Source: Oceanidesulfovibrio marinus
GTDB taxonomy: Bacteria > Desulfobacterota > Desulfovibrionia > Desulfovibrionales > Desulfovibrionaceae
Length of the DNA: 64,000 nt
Assembly: GCF_013085545.1 (NCBI RefSeq)
Contig: NZ_CP039543.1
Location: 1,674,001-1,738,000 of the forward strand
Direction: 5' to 3'
Shown here: positions 16,740 through 25,971 of the stretch, one piece after another
Layout of the letters: every line of letters begins with the position of its first letter
Position numbering within the stretch: the stretch's first letter is position 1
Notes under the pieces: generated by a model
What the model saw: only the letters and a program-made list of their open reading frames with translations
The model's database searches: none
What the model was told of the DNA's origin: nothing
Translations under genes and position numbers: made by a program

Positions 16740-17283
16740 GGGCGTCCTCCTCCGGCGTTGCCGGCTCCACCCGAAACGTTCCGCGAACGACACCGCCCGG
16801 TTCCGACCAGAGGGTTTGTTCCGCCACGGCTGTGCCGTGTCGCAGCAGCCGCATCCGCACGGCTTGCTGCTGCGGCATCCCCTCCTCTCCAAGCGGCGGC
16901 GCCGCCTCCACCAGGTACTCCGTAACGCCGGGGCCAAGTCCCGGCGCTGGTTGCAGCACGATGGAGCCAGGGAACGCCCCACCGCCGTCATATGTATAAA
17001 GGACATGGCCGTTCAGCGAAACGACCAGCCCGCTTCTCGATACAGGATCATCCGCCAGCGCATAGGGGTCCGGCGCGGGCGAAAATGTGGGTGTAATCTC
17101 CAGGGCGTAGCCTGCTGCATACCCCGTCGCGTAGCCTGTCGCGTTGGACTCCTGCTGCGGCGCAACGTGAACCGCCACCTCCTGCACGGTTGCCGGCTGA
17201 ACCGGCCGGTCACGCATGACCAGAAAAAGGCCAAGAGCCCCCGCAATAACGGCCCAGATCAGTGCGACGCCGAGGAGCCGCAT
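16729..17283 (-). CDS. Unknown membrane-anchored periplasmic protein in the metal transporter operon
   Basis: A 184-residue protein I do not recognise. Residues 4-23 form one membrane helix or uncleaved signal. A linker with a GYA repeat (TGYATGYAAGYALEI, residues 49-62) follows, then a beta-rich part (GLVVSLNGHVLYTYDGG) that may be a small sandwich domain, and a charged tail. There is no lipobox and no His- or Cys-rich metal site. It starts immediately after the binding-protein stop and overlaps the ATPase start, so it is a true member of the operon. A periplasmic accessory to the transporter is the natural guess; its function is unknown. Confidence 0.75.
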   Translation of the reverse strand: MRLLGVALIWAVIAGALGLFLVMRDRPVQPATVQEVAVHVAPQQESNATGYATGYAAGYALEITPTFSPAPDPYALADDPVSRSGLVVSLNGHVLYTYDGGGAFPGSIVLQPAPGLGPGVTEYLVEAAPPLGEEGMPQQQAVRMRLLRHGTAVAEQTLWSEPGGVVRGTFRVEPATPEEDAHGG

Positions 17284-18237
17284 CTACTGTCCGTCCTTTG
17301 CCGGGACCAACAGCGCGCGAACTATGGTCAGCGTGTTCTCGCGCATCATGCCCAGATATGTCTCGCCGGCCGAGTCCTCCTCGCCCATGGAGTCGGAGTA
17401 CAGCAAGCCGCCTATGGCCACCCCTGCCTCGGCGGCTATCTGCCGCAGCAGCTTGGGGTTCACGCTGGTCTCCACGAACACGGCGCGGGCTCCGCTCTCC
17501 TTCAGGGAGTTCACCACCCGCAGCCGCGAGGACGGCGTCATGCCGCCGCCCACCTCCGATCCTGTGGACCAGCCGACCGGGGCGAGGCTCAGGTAGTCGT
17601 TGCGAGGGTTGAAGCGGAAGGCGCGGCAGAAGTAGTTGAAGGCGTCGTGGCTGGTGACCAGCACACGCTCCTCCGGCGGAATCTGCGAGAACTGGGCGCG
17701 CATCCAGCCGTCCAGCACGCGCAGCTCGGAAAGATAGAGCCGGGCCCTGGCGCGGTAGTTGTCGGCGTGGGCCGGGTCGAGCTCGGAGAAGGCGCGCTCG
17801 ATGTTCTTGACGTAGACGGCCGCGTTGGCCGGGTCGAACCAGGCGTGCGGATCTTTTACGTTGCGGCCTTCGTACTCCATGCTGAGCGGGGTCATGCCCT
17901 CGGTGCAGACCACCAGGGGCTTGCCGGCGTCCTTGGCCAGCTTGGCCATCCAGTTGTTGCCTTCCAGATGCAGGCCGTTCTGCACGGTGATGTCGGCGCC
18001 GGTGACCAGGGCTACGTCGCCCGGCGTGGGCACGTAGGTGTGCGGGTCGGCCCCTGGCGCCAGGATGCAGTGGATCACCATGTCGTCGCCGGCCACCTGC
18101 CTGGCGAAGTCGGCGACCTGCGTGGTGGAGGCCACCGCCACATATGTTTTGGCCAAAGCGCGGCACGGCAACGCCGCAACAATGAGGGCTGCGATCCAGA
18201 GAAAACAGAGGAGCGAGAGTAGTCGGCGGGAGTTCAT
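17284..18237 (-). CDS. Metal-binding periplasmic protein of an ABC transporter (cluster A-I, TroA/ZnuA-like)
   Basis: About 317 residues with a signal peptide ending near ALA-KTYVAV. The four metal ligands of the family are visible: His in DPHTYVPTP, His in KDPHAWFD, His in TSHDAFNYF and Asp in LLYSDSMG. A third His rather than Glu is as in TroA and ZnuA, so zinc or manganese is possible. There is no His-rich loop as in many ZnuA proteins. The start at MNSRRLL has GAGG five bases upstream; an ATG five codons earlier does not. It is first in the operon and divergent from qmoC. Confidence 0.92.
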   Translation of the reverse strand: MNSRRLLSLLCFLWIAALIVAALPCRALAKTYVAVASTTQVADFARQVAGDDMVIHCILAPGADPHTYVPTPGDVALVTGADITVQNGLHLEGNNWMAKLAKDAGKPLVVCTEGMTPLSMEYEGRNVKDPHAWFDPANAAVYVKNIERAFSELDPAHADNYRARARLYLSELRVLDGWMRAQFSQIPPEERVLVTSHDAFNYFCRAFRFNPRNDYLSLAPVGWSTGSEVGGGMTPSSRLRVVNSLKESGARAVFVETSVNPKLLRQIAAEAGVAIGGLLYSDSMGEEDSAGETYLGMMRENTLTIVRALLVPAKDGQ

Positions 18238-18475
18238 GGCGCCTCGTACCATACGGCATTGATTTTTACCAGCGCGGGACGCGGCTTCGGGCTTTCCATG
18301 CGGTACTTTTCAGGACGATCGAGCCCGATGGGGTTGGTTTTTGTGCGAACTCCTGGTAAGCATCGCCTTGCTTATTACAAATTTCACAAGCACGGCACAC
18401 ATGATCGGACGCCCTTCCGGCGGACCCGCCAACGGGAAGGACGCTCCTTTGTCATCAACTGTCAAGGAGAAGCGC

Positions 18476-19681
18476 ATGCCTCAGCCGGTTCGCATCGAGC
18501 CAGACAGGGAGTTCATCAATGAACTCCGGGAAGCCGGAGGCGACACGCTCAAGCGGTGCTATCAGTGCGCCACCTGCAGTGTGGTCTGCCCCCTCGCTCC
18601 GGAGGACAATCCCTATCCTCGAAAGGAAATGATCTGGGCCCAATGGGGTCTCAAGGACAAGATTCTCGACGATATCGACATCTGGCTCTGCCACAACTGC
18701 GGCGCCTGCTCCGATTATTGTCCACGAGGCGCCAACCCCGCGGAGCTCCTGGCCGCGGCGCGGAACATCACCTACAAAAAGCTCACCAAGCCCGCCATTC
18801 TGGGCACCTGGATGAGCTCGCCGAAGCACCTGCCCAAGCTCATCGCTATCCCGGCGCTGCTGTTCCTCATCATCTGGGCGATCTCCACCGGGCTCTCCAT
18901 TCCGGAAGGCGAGATCGTCTTCGGCAAGGTCTTCCCCGGCGACTACACCATCGACCCCGTGTTCAGCCTCGCGTTCTTCTTCGTGTTGTTCACGTTCTAC
19001 CGCGGCGTCACCAAAATGTGGAAAGGGTTCAAGGAAAAGACGCCCACCACGTTCTTTGTCGGCCCCTATAAGAAGCCCAACTTCTTCGAGGCAGCCAGAG
19101 ACGTGGCCCTCGACGAGATCGTCACCCACCGCAAATGGAAAGAGTGCGGCGACGTGACCCAGGCCGATGAGCAGAAGTTCAAAGGCCACTTCCTCGTGTT
19201 CTGGGCCTTCATTGCCCTGTTCGCGGTCACCACGATCGTTTTCCTGGGCCACTGGGGCGGCAAGGTCATGCATTTCATCGCGCCCATGGGTCACACGCCG
19301 ATGCACCTGCTCAACCCGGTCAAGCTCCTGGCCAACGCCGGCGCCATCGCCCTTGTCGTGGGCCTGTGGTTCCTCACCAAGCGGCGGCTGGACAAGGATC
19401 GTGAGAAGGACTCCTCGTCCTACTACGACTGGTATCTCCTGGGCGTGATCTGGGCCGTCGCCATCACCGGCATCCTGAGCGAGCTTCTGCGCCTTGCCGA
19501 TGCGGCGTCCCTGGCCTACCCCATCTACTATGTGCACCTCGTGGCGGTCTTCATGCTCATCGCCTACCTGCCATGGTCCAAGCTGGGCCACCTGGTCTAC
19601 CGCACGACGGCGCTCATCTTCACCCGCATGACCGGACGCGTCCCGGCGCCTCCGGTGCAGAAGAAGACCTTCGAGATATAA
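18476..19681 (+). CDS. qmoC: QmoC, membrane subunit of the quinone-interacting oxidoreductase complex
   Basis: A 401-residue protein with an N-terminal HdrC-like ferredoxin part holding two [4Fe-4S] motifs (Cys28-31-34-38 in CYQCATCSVVCP; Cys72-75-78-82 in CHNCGACSDYCP) and a C-terminal cytochrome b-like membrane part with about six helices. In sulfate reducers QmoABC passes electrons between the menaquinone pool and APS reductase. AAGGAG lies eight bases before the ATG; an upstream in-frame ATG at 18341 has no such support. Normally qmoA and qmoB lie directly upstream; here the metal transporter operon runs the other way, so qmoC has its own promoter region. It may be a relocated gene or a second copy. 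Confidence 0.9.
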   Translation: MPQPVRIEPDREFINELREAGGDTLKRCYQCATCSVVCPLAPEDNPYPRKEMIWAQWGLKDKILDDIDIWLCHNCGACSDYCPRGANPAELLAAARNITYKKLTKPAILGTWMSSPKHLPKLIAIPALLFLIIWAISTGLSIPEGEIVFGKVFPGDYTIDPVFSLAFFFVLFTFYRGVTKMWKGFKEKTPTTFFVGPYKKPNFFEAARDVALDEIVTHRKWKECGDVTQADEQKFKGHFLVFWAFIALFAVTTIVFLGHWGGKVMHFIAPMGHTPMHLLNPVKLLANAGAIALVVGLWFLTKRRLDKDREKDSSSYYDWYLLGVIWAVAITGILSELLRLADAASLAYPIYYVHLVAVFMLIAYLPWSKLGHLVYRTTALIFTRMTGRVPAPPVQKKTFEI

Positions 19682-19733
19682 GGACAACCCTTTTCCATTG
19701 TTTCAAGCATATCCTTAAGGAGGACCAGCAGCC

Positions 19734-20417
19734 ATGGCCGACGCCAGAAAGATTTTCTCCATGAGCACTTTCGCCGCTTACATCAAGGGCGTGAATAAAG
19801 AGGCCCAGTCCGCGAACATCAAAGAGATGCTGGAGCATCTCACCGGCCGCGAGATTGACGCCGACATGCAGCCCTTTGCCGAGGCCCTCGGCAAGGCTTA
19901 CGTGTACGAGCAGCATCCCGAGCTGGCCAAGATGAAGGGCAAGGAAGTCCTGAACATGGGCGACAACGTCTCCGTGACGCCCATGCCCGCCGAGGCCAAG
20001 GCCGAGGCCGACGCCGTGTTCGCGCGCATCGAGGGCTACAAGAAGACCCTGGACGAGCAGGCCGCCAAGATCAAGGAGCTCGAGGTCGCCAAGGCCGAGT
20101 TCGAGACCAAGGCCACCGCGCTCGAAAAGGACGTGGCCGAGTACAAGGGCAAGGTCGAGGCTTTCGAGGCCAGCGCCAAGGGCGAAGGCGACAAAGTCAT
20201 CGTCACCTCCCAGCAGACCGTCGAAGAGTACATCGGCAAGGTCAACGAGCTGCTGGAACAGATTGAGAACGTCAAGAAGCACGGCGTGGTCACCGTGGCC
20301 GCCGGCGACGGCGGCGCTGCTGCCGCTCCTGCCGAGGCTGCTGAAGAAACCGGCGGCGTGCCGGACGACTTCGGCTTCGGCGCCTCCGGTTCCGACGGCG
20401 ACGGCTTCGGCTTCTAA
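19734..20417 (+). CDS. qmoD: QmoD-type protein, promoter-distal gene of the qmo operon
   Basis: A 227-residue soluble protein. It has a conserved N-terminal part (ARKIFSMSTFAAYIKGVN), a long predicted coiled coil (about residues 85-150, rich in K, E, A), and a Gly-rich acidic tail (GFGASGSDGDGFGF). Proteins of this kind follow qmoC in Desulfovibrio, where the gene has been studied as part of the qmo operon and affects sulfate respiration. Here it starts 52 bases after qmoC behind an AAGGAGGA site, so the qmoC-qmoD link is kept although qmoAB are absent. Molecular role unknown. Confidence 0.82.
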   Translation: MADARKIFSMSTFAAYIKGVNKEAQSANIKEMLEHLTGREIDADMQPFAEALGKAYVYEQHPELAKMKGKEVLNMGDNVSVTPMPAEAKAEADAVFARIEGYKKTLDEQAAKIKELEVAKAEFETKATALEKDVAEYKGKVEAFEASAKGEGDKVIVTSQQTVEEYIGKVNELLEQIENVKKHGVVTVAAGDGGAAAAPAEAAEETGGVPDDFGFGASGSDGDGFGF

Positions 20418-20468
20418 AGTAGCATCCTATCAGCCGCGCCGCGCGCAGGCGCACCGATCATACTGCCA

Positions 20469-20500
20469 GGCCCCTGGACCTTCCCGGTTCGGGGGCTTTT
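20469..20500 (+). terminator. Probable terminator after qmoD
   Basis: GCCCC and GGGGC enclose a 21-base loop that can pair further, followed by TTTTCTATT. It is the only termination-like structure behind the qmoCD unit. Confidence 0.5.
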
Positions 20501-20662
20501 CTATTGCGCGATTTCTAAGCCCCCTGCCTTCCCCGCCGCAATCGCCCGTTCCGCCCTGGCCTTCAACTTTTGGCGAACCTTGGGCGCGCAGATCGCGGCT
20601 CACCGCCCCTACTCCTGGCAGACTGCATGCAAAGCGGCAGCGCCTTTTTCTGCTCCTATCTG

Positions 20663-20789
20663 GTGTTCAACAACCAATCAGCCTGTTCAAACATGACCAA
20701 CAACTACCTGCCCAGTTTTATCATAATTATCTTGCCATGTAATATAATTTCACATATTGTTCAACAAACAATCCACAGGGTTGATCAAC
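20663..20789. promoter_or_regulatory. Repeated GTTCAAC-type palindromes upstream of the MerR-like gene
   Basis: Three near-palindromes of one type lie in the 130 bp before the gene: GTGTTCAACAAC (20663-20674), TTGTTCAACAAA (20757-20768) and GTTGATCAAC (20780-20789), and a half-like GTTCAAAC lies near 20684. Repeated symmetrical sites in front of a DNA-binding protein gene suggest autoregulation. The rest of the 375 bp between qmoD and this gene shows nothing else beyond the qmoD terminator. Confidence 0.45.
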
Positions 20790-20792
20790 AAC

Positions 20793-21710
20793 ATGGCCAG
20801 CAGCAGCGAATATCTTAGTCTCCGGGAGATTGGACGTCGGTTGAACATTCCGCCGTCGTCCGTTGCCTACTATAAGGACCGCTTCTCCCAGTTCATACCG
20901 CAACAGGGCGGTTCCGGCCGCCGAATCCGGTATCCAGCCGACGCGATACCCGTATTCAAGGAGATACGGCATATGTTCAACAACAACTATTCTGCGGAAC
21001 AAGTGGAGCGTGACCTTGCACGTAAGTTCTCCCCCGTGTGCGACCTCCCCCACGGCCAGGCCGAGCCGCAGAGTGTTGCCGAGCTCGCCGGCGTGGTGGA
21101 GAAGCTCTCCGGACTCCTCGACACGCAGGCGCTTTTCCGCGCCGAGATAGACTCCCTGCGCGGCGAGCTATCCACTCTGAAGGAGGAGAAGGAGCGCATC
21201 GAGGCGCGCTACCGGGACGAGATTGCCCGGCTCGAGTCCGAGGTGGAGGCCCTGCGCGCGGAACGCGCCGCCATGTTCGAGGAGATCTGGGAGCGCATCG
21301 ACCGCAGCGCCGATGCTGGCGCGAAACGTAGCGCCCGGCCCGGCGCCGGCTTCATGCAACGCCCCCTGGTGGTGACCAACGACAAGGGCGAGTACCTGGG
21401 CGTGGCCGGCAAGCACGGCCATTTCTCGCTGCAGGAGTTCGTCCGCATCGTGCGCGGCAACGCCGGCGACTCCCAACGGCAGGTGGCCATGCGCTGGACC
21501 GCCGCCGGGAAGGACGGCTACGTGCTCACGCTGACGACCAAGGACCCGGCAGGCCAAGGGCACGAGCACGCCATCGAGCTGCAGGAGACCGTTACGCCGA
21601 GTGGAAACCGGGTGGTGCGCATCGCCAAGCTGACTATCGACGGCAATCCTGTGCCCGACCCCTTCCTGATGGTGCTCTTCCGTAAAATTCGCGACGGCTT
21701 CGATGTGTAG
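20793..21710 (+). CDS. MerR-like helix-turn-helix protein with coiled coil, unknown role
   Basis: About 305 residues. The N-terminus is a MerR-type winged helix (SLREIGRRLNIPPSSVAYYKDRF), followed near residues 85-160 by a long coiled coil (SLRGELSTLKEEKERIEARY and onward) and a C-terminal domain I do not recognise (residues about 190-305, with LVVTNDKGEYLGVAGKHGHFS). The start is uncertain: the ATG used lies within a GTTGATCAACAAC stretch without a clear ribosome site, and an in-frame TTG 36 bases upstream is possible. Palindromes upstream suggest autoregulation. It is not a metal-type MerR by its length; a chromosome-organisation or regulatory role is open. Confidence 0.75.
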   Translation: MASSSEYLSLREIGRRLNIPPSSVAYYKDRFSQFIPQQGGSGRRIRYPADAIPVFKEIRHMFNNNYSAEQVERDLARKFSPVCDLPHGQAEPQSVAELAGVVEKLSGLLDTQALFRAEIDSLRGELSTLKEEKERIEARYRDEIARLESEVEALRAERAAMFEEIWERIDRSADAGAKRSARPGAGFMQRPLVVTNDKGEYLGVAGKHGHFSLQEFVRIVRGNAGDSQRQVAMRWTAAGKDGYVLTLTTKDPAGQGHEHAIELQETVTPSGNRVVRIAKLTIDGNPVPDPFLMVLFRKIRDGFDV

Positions 21711-21740
21711 CAGAAATCATGCATCCCAGAGGCTTATAGA

Positions 21741-21766
21741 TTGTCGTGAGCCCAACCATACGACAA
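21741..21766. other. Inverted repeat after the MerR-like gene
   Basis: TTGTCGT and ACGACAA enclose a 12-base loop, 30 bp behind the stop codon. No T-run follows, so it is a weak terminator candidate or a protein-binding site. Confidence 0.3.
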
Positions 21767-21911
21767 CATGCCGGAAACATTGGGCTATGCCGTTTAACGC
21801 CCCGGAATCGCTCCACCTTTCTTCCCTGAACAATATTTAGAAAAAATCTTGATCTCAGGCACTTATTACGGTAGTTAAGAGAACCAATTAGCATCGGAAA
21901 GGAGTCTGGTC

Positions 21912-22037
21912 TTGTTGGCCGGTTGGAATCCGCACGATCTCGCCGCCGCCCGGCTGGTCCTCGACAAGGGCAGCGCCGATGGAATTGTCCGCGGGCGTGA
22001 GACTCTCAGGTCCATTTTGGCAAGGCGCAGGGGGTAA
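21912..22037 (+). CDS. Possible 41-residue protein with TTG start, coupled to the next gene
   Basis: A short frame from TTG to TAA with AAAGGAG seven bases before the start and its stop two bases before the ATG of the following 140-residue gene. The peptide (start LAGWNPHDLAAARLVLDKG, end RSILARRRG) is protein-like, basic at the end and in the usual GC-rich codon style. The spacing suggests a real small gene or leader peptide translationally coupled to its neighbour. I recognise no family. Alternatively the AAGGAG serves a longer untranslated leader. Confidence 0.5.
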   Translation: MLAGWNPHDLAAARLVLDKGSADGIVRGRETLRSILARRRG

Positions 22038-22039
22038 CA

Positions 22040-22462
22040 ATGCCGCAGGTAGCAGCACGGATCACGACGAACCATGAGCAATGGCTCAAAGAGTTCTTCA
22101 AGACCAAGTCCGCCGGTGCGGAGTTCATCCTGCCGTGGGCCGTCGATACGTTCTTCCGCGCCATCAACAACCTGAAGAGCATGTTCTCCACTGCCGAGCT
22201 CAAGACGATCATCGAGGCGCACCGGGACATCCGACTGCTGCCCGATCAGTCGCGCGTCGCCTACCTCCAGCTCCGGCTGCAGGACGCCTGCGAGCTCGAC
22301 CTGGTCCACACCAAGCACGGCTCCTCCTACTCCACTCTCGAAGCCAAGATCAAAAAGCTGGACGACACCCAGGCCACCGCTTTGATGATCTGGGCCACAG
22401 CTTACTGGGTTTCCAAAGAGTACGAAGACGTGTCTATCGATGATTATTTGAAGATTCACTAA
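22040..22462 (+). CDS. Conserved-looking hypothetical protein, 140 residues
   Basis: A soluble, mostly helical protein without signal or membrane segment (opening MPQVAARITTNHEQWLKEFF, central FRAINNLKSMFSTAELKTII). I recognise no domain. It follows the 41-codon frame by two bases and ends before a strong terminator, so the two form a short transcription unit. The GGGGG stretch before the ATG lies within the upstream frame. Function unknown. Confidence 0.7.
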   Translation: MPQVAARITTNHEQWLKEFFKTKSAGAEFILPWAVDTFFRAINNLKSMFSTAELKTIIEAHRDIRLLPDQSRVAYLQLRLQDACELDLVHTKHGSSYSTLEAKIKKLDDTQATALMIWATAYWVSKEYEDVSIDDYLKIH

Positions 22463-22491
22463 TCATACGATCCGGCATTCCCGACGAATCC

Positions 22492-22519
22492 GATCCCGCC
22501 CCTGGCGGGATTTTTTTTG
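22492..22519 (+). terminator. Rho-independent terminator
   Basis: ATCCCGCC and GGCGGGAT flank a 3-base loop, followed by a run of eight T. It closes the small two-gene unit and lies before the convergent copA gene. Confidence 0.9.
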
Positions 22520-22625
22520 CCTGATTCCCGGCAGGACCGCACCGCGCACGGCTACTGAATGGAGAGCTGAAGCCGGTAGTGCCGAGGGCCGCCACACTCA
22601 GAGACGACCCACGGCTTACGTTCTA

Positions 22626-25259
22626 TTACCGGTTGCGGCCCGAGCGGAACCACTTGAGACGCAAGGCGTTGGACACCACGCTCACGGAGCTGAGGGCCAT
22701 GGCCCCACCCGCAATCATTGGCGAGAGCGTGGGCCCGCCAAAGAGGAACAGCACACCGGCGGCCACGGGTATGCCCAGGGTGTTGTAGCCAAAGGCCCAG
22801 CCGAGATTCTCCTTGATGTTGCGGACAGTTGCGCGAGACAGCGCGATGGCGTCCACCACGGACCACAAGGAATCGCCCATCAGCACCACGTCCCCGGCCT
22901 CCATGGCCACATCCATGCCGCTGCCCATGGCCACGCCCACATCCGCCGTGGCAAGGGCCGGCGCATCGTTCACGCCGTCTCCGGCCATACCGACCACCCT
23001 GCCCTGGGCCATCAGCCGGCGCACGCGCTCGGCCTTGTCCTCGGGCAGCACCTCGGCCCAGTAGCCGCCCAGCTCGCCGCCGGATCCGGCCGCCTCGTCC
23101 GGCGCATGGTCCGGGATGCCCAGCTTTCTGGCCATGGCTGCGGCTGTGCGCTGGGTATCGCCAGTCAGCATAACCACAGAGACACCCATCTCACGCAGCC
23201 GGGCAAGCACATCCCGCGTCTCTTCACGCGGCGGATCGGCCACGCCCAGCACGGCCTCGGGCTTTCCGTCCACCATCAGGGCCAGTGGTGTGGCGCCGGT
23301 GTCGGCCAGGGTGCTCATCTGCTGCCGCAGGCTCTCTTGCTGCGACTCGTCCAGAGGAGCGCCGGCCTCGTTCGCAACGGCCTCGGCCAGGGCAATGGTG
23401 CCCACGGCCACCTGGCGCGTGCCGCCATCTATGGAAACATCGCCCACCACGCCAGCGCCGGGCCGGTACTCGAAGGTCTTGGCCTCCGGCGCCTGGATGG
23501 AGCGGTCCTCGGCAGCGCGGCGCACCGCGGCGGCCAGGGGGTGCTCGGACCCGGCCTCCACGCCGGCGGCCAGGGCCACGACCTCGTCATCCTGCATGTT
23601 GCCCAGGAGCGCAACCTCGGTCACCACGGGCTCGCCGCGCGTCAGCGTGCCGGTCTTGTCCATTACCAGCACGTCCAGTCGGCCGGCCTGCTCCAGTGCC
23701 GGACCGCTCTTGAACAGCACGCCGAGCTGCGCCCCGCGGCCAGTGGCCACCATGATGGAGGTAGGCGTGGCCAGCCCCATGGCGCACGGGCAGGCAATGA
23801 CCAGCACGGAGATAAAGATACGCAGGGCAAAGGTGAAGTCCGCGCCGGAGATGAGCCACGCCGCGCCGGCAATGAGCGCGATGGTCATGACCGCGGGAAC
23901 GAAGTAGTAGCTGACGCGGTCCGCCAGGTTGGCGATGGGCGCCTTGGTGCCCTGCGCCTCCTGCACGAGCTGGACAATGCGGGAAAGTGTGGTGTCCTCG
24001 CCCACGCGGTCGGCACGCATGCGGAAGGCGCCATGGCCGTTCACCGTGCCGCCGGTGACGCGGTCGCCCTCCTCCTTAGCCACGGGCATGGACTCGCCCG
24101 TGAGCATGGACTCGTCCAGGCTGGAGCGTCCCCAGACCACCACGCCGTCCACGGGCACGCGCTCTCCGGGCCGGACCAGCAGTACATTGCCGGGCCGGAC
24201 CTGGTCGGCGGGTATGCGCTTGGTGGCTGCGCCGCCTGCCTCCGCATCATCGGTTCCGGGCTGGTTCTCCAGCACCAGAGTCGCCTCGTCCGGGGAGAGC
24301 TCCATGAGCGCGCGCACGGCGTCCGAGGTTCTGGCGCGGGAACGTGTCTCGAAGTACTTACCCAGCGATACCAGGGCGATAAGCACGGCCGCGGACTCGA
24401 AGTAGAGATCCTTGGCGTGCATCACCGGGTTGATGTTCAGGGCGATGAGCGCCACGTTCCACACCGAGTAGACCACGGCTGCGCCGGTGCCCACGGCGAT
24501 GAGCGAGTCCATGTTCGGCCCGCCGCGTAGCAGGCTGGGAATGCCGTGGGTGTAAAACTCCCGGCCGGACCAGACCACGGGCAGCACCAGAGCGAGCTGC
24601 ACCAGGGCAAAGGTGAGCGGCGCCTCCTGCGGATGCAGGAACGACGGCAGCGGCAGGCCCAGCATCTCGCCCATGGAGATGAGCAGCAGCGGCAGCGCAA
24701 AGGCGAAGGCCGGATAGAGCCGGCGGCGCCAGGTGTCCAGCCGTTCAGCCATCTCCTGGCGCTGACGATCCCACAGCTCTTCGGAGCTCGAACCGGCGGT
24801 CTCACGTTTGGTGGCTGAAAATCCGGCGCGCTGCACCGCTTCCATAATATTTGGCAACAGGTTGTCGATATTTGCGCCCTGCTCCGGAGTAACGGTGGCC
24901 GTTTCCGTGGCCAGGTTCACCTGTGCCTCGGCCACGCCGTCCATTTTGCCGAGCACGCGTTCCAGCCGGCTGGAGCACGCCGCACAGGTCATGCCGCCGA
25001 TATCCAACACAATCTGCCGTCCTCCGCCCTCCTGTATAAGGCCCGCACCAAACCCCAGCTTCTCTACAGCATTGGTGATTGAATTATCGCTTTGCTGCTT
25101 TGGATCGTACTGGATCTGCATGGTCTCGGCCGCGAGGTTCACCGAGACATCATCGACCCCTTCCAACCTCCCGAGAACACGCTCGATTCTGCTGGAGCAT
25201 GCCGCGCAGGTCATGCCACTCACCGTAAAACGACGTTGTGTATGCTCACTATTCGACAT
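22626..25259 (-). CDS. copA: Copper-transporting P1B-type ATPase
   Basis: An 877-residue Cu+-exporting ATPase. Two N-terminal heavy-metal domains each carry GMTCAAC (near residues 15-20 and 88-94). The membrane part has the CPC metal site ([13 protein letters not shown]); [11 protein letters not shown] holds the phosphorylated aspartate; TGES belongs to the actuator domain; SEHPLA is the HP nucleotide-site motif; and [10 protein letters not shown] closes the P-domain. It pumps Cu+ from cytoplasm to periplasm. It stands alone on the minus strand, convergent with the unit before it and divergent from cheX. No CueR- or CsoR-type regulator or copper chaperone is next to it. Confidence 0.96.
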   Translation of the reverse strand: MSNSEHTQRRFTVSGMTCAACSSRIERVLGRLEGVDDVSVNLAAETMQIQYDPKQQSDNSITNAVEKLGFGAGLIQEGGGRQIVLDIGGMTCAACSSRLERVLGKMDGVAEAQVNLATETATVTPEQGANIDNLLPNIMEAVQRAGFSATKRETAGSSSEELWDRQRQEMAERLDTWRRRLYPAFAFALPLLLISMGEMLGLPLPSFLHPQEAPLTFALVQLALVLPVVWSGREFYTHGIPSLLRGGPNMDSLIAVGTGAAVVYSVWNVALIALNINPVMHAKDLYFESAAVLIALVSLGKYFETRSRARTSDAVRALMELSPDEATLVLENQPGTDDAEAGGAATKRIPADQVRPGNVLLVRPGERVPVDGVVVWGRSSLDESMLTGESMPVAKEEGDRVTGGTVNGHGAFRMRADRVGEDTTLSRIVQLVQEAQGTKAPIANLADRVSYYFVPAVMTIALIAGAAWLISGADFTFALRIFISVLVIACPCAMGLATPTSIMVATGRGAQLGVLFKSGPALEQAGRLDVLVMDKTGTLTRGEPVVTEVALLGNMQDDEVVALAAGVEAGSEHPLAAAVRRAAEDRSIQAPEAKTFEYRPGAGVVGDVSIDGGTRQVAVGTIALAEAVANEAGAPLDESQQESLRQQMSTLADTGATPLALMVDGKPEAVLGVADPPREETRDVLARLREMGVSVVMLTGDTQRTAAAMARKLGIPDHAPDEAAGSGGELGGYWAEVLPEDKAERVRRLMAQGRVVGMAGDGVNDAPALATADVGVAMGSGMDVAMEAGDVVLMGDSLWSVVDAIALSRATVRNIKENLGWAFGYNTLGIPVAAGVLFLFGGPTLSPMIAGGAMALSSVSVVSNALRLKWFRSGRNR

Positions 25260-25380
25260 AATACCCTACTTGTGATCCGGACCCGGAAACGCTGGATTTC
25301 GGAAACGTTGTTTGGTAATTCTATTCATTACAGCGGGTCCGCGTTTTATTTTCCAATACCATTTCCTAACATACAATACG

Positions 25381-25890
25381 ATGCCCAGCCTCGACGCCAA
25401 GCCACAACAAAGACGCCATACTCTCGACGTCTCATTCATCAACCCATTTCTCAATGCGGTTATCGAGGTGTTGCGGACAATGGCCATGACCGAGACCGAG
25501 CCGGGAAAACCGTATATCAAACAAGGCGACAAGGCGCACGGCGACGTCACTGGTCTCATCGCCGTCACCGGCCATTCCAAAGGCAGCTTCGCACTGACCT
25601 TTCCCGAGCCCTGCGCCCGGGCCATTATCTCGGCCATGCTCAGCGGCGAAGAGCTGGCTCCCTACGGCCATGACGTGCGCGACGGCGTGGGCGAGCTGAC
25701 CAACATGATCGCCGGTCTGGCCCGGCGCGATCTTGCGCACATCGGCATGAAGTTCCACGCCTCGGTGCCGGAGGTGCTCATGGGGCCTGATCATGTGGTT
25801 GAGCACCTGGTCAAAGCGCCCGTGCTCTGTATTCCGTTCACCTGTCCGCATGGCGAGTTCGTGGTCGAGGTCTGTCTGGATATCTCGTAA
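25381..25890 (+). CDS. cheX: CheX-family chemotaxis phosphatase
   Basis: A 169-residue CheX/CheC-type protein. The start at MPSLDAK matches the family, whose first helix (SFINPFLNAVIEVLRTM) follows; an in-frame ATG 69 bases upstream gives an unlikely extension. The catalytic E-x2-N of these CheY-P phosphatases is present once in DGVGELTNMIAG, as expected for CheX rather than CheC. No chemotaxis genes surround it, so it may act on an orphan response regulator. Confidence 0.85.
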   Translation: MPSLDAKPQQRRHTLDVSFINPFLNAVIEVLRTMAMTETEPGKPYIKQGDKAHGDVTGLIAVTGHSKGSFALTFPEPCARAIISAMLSGEELAPYGHDVRDGVGELTNMIAGLARRDLAHIGMKFHASVPEVLMGPDHVVEHLVKAPVLCIPFTCPHGEFVVEVCLDIS

Positions 25891-25920
25891 TATTGTCCGC
25901 TTATCTTTTCGGGTATTATT

Positions 25921-25939
25921 GATAACAATTTTCATTGTA
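25921..25939. promoter_or_regulatory. Weak Fur-box-like site
   Basis: The 19 bases starting GATAACAATTTTCATTG match 13 of 19 positions of the classic Fur box, in an AT-rich gap 33 bp before the 84-residue gene. This level of match is only suggestive. Confidence 0.25.
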
Positions 25940-25971
25940 AAAATCATCCGAAAATCCAAGCAAGGCGCGGA

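Noticed and set aside
18341-18475. N-terminal extension of QmoC from the upstream ATG at 18341
   Set aside because: The extension is not protein-like for this family, and AAGGAG stands at correct spacing before the ATG at 18476.
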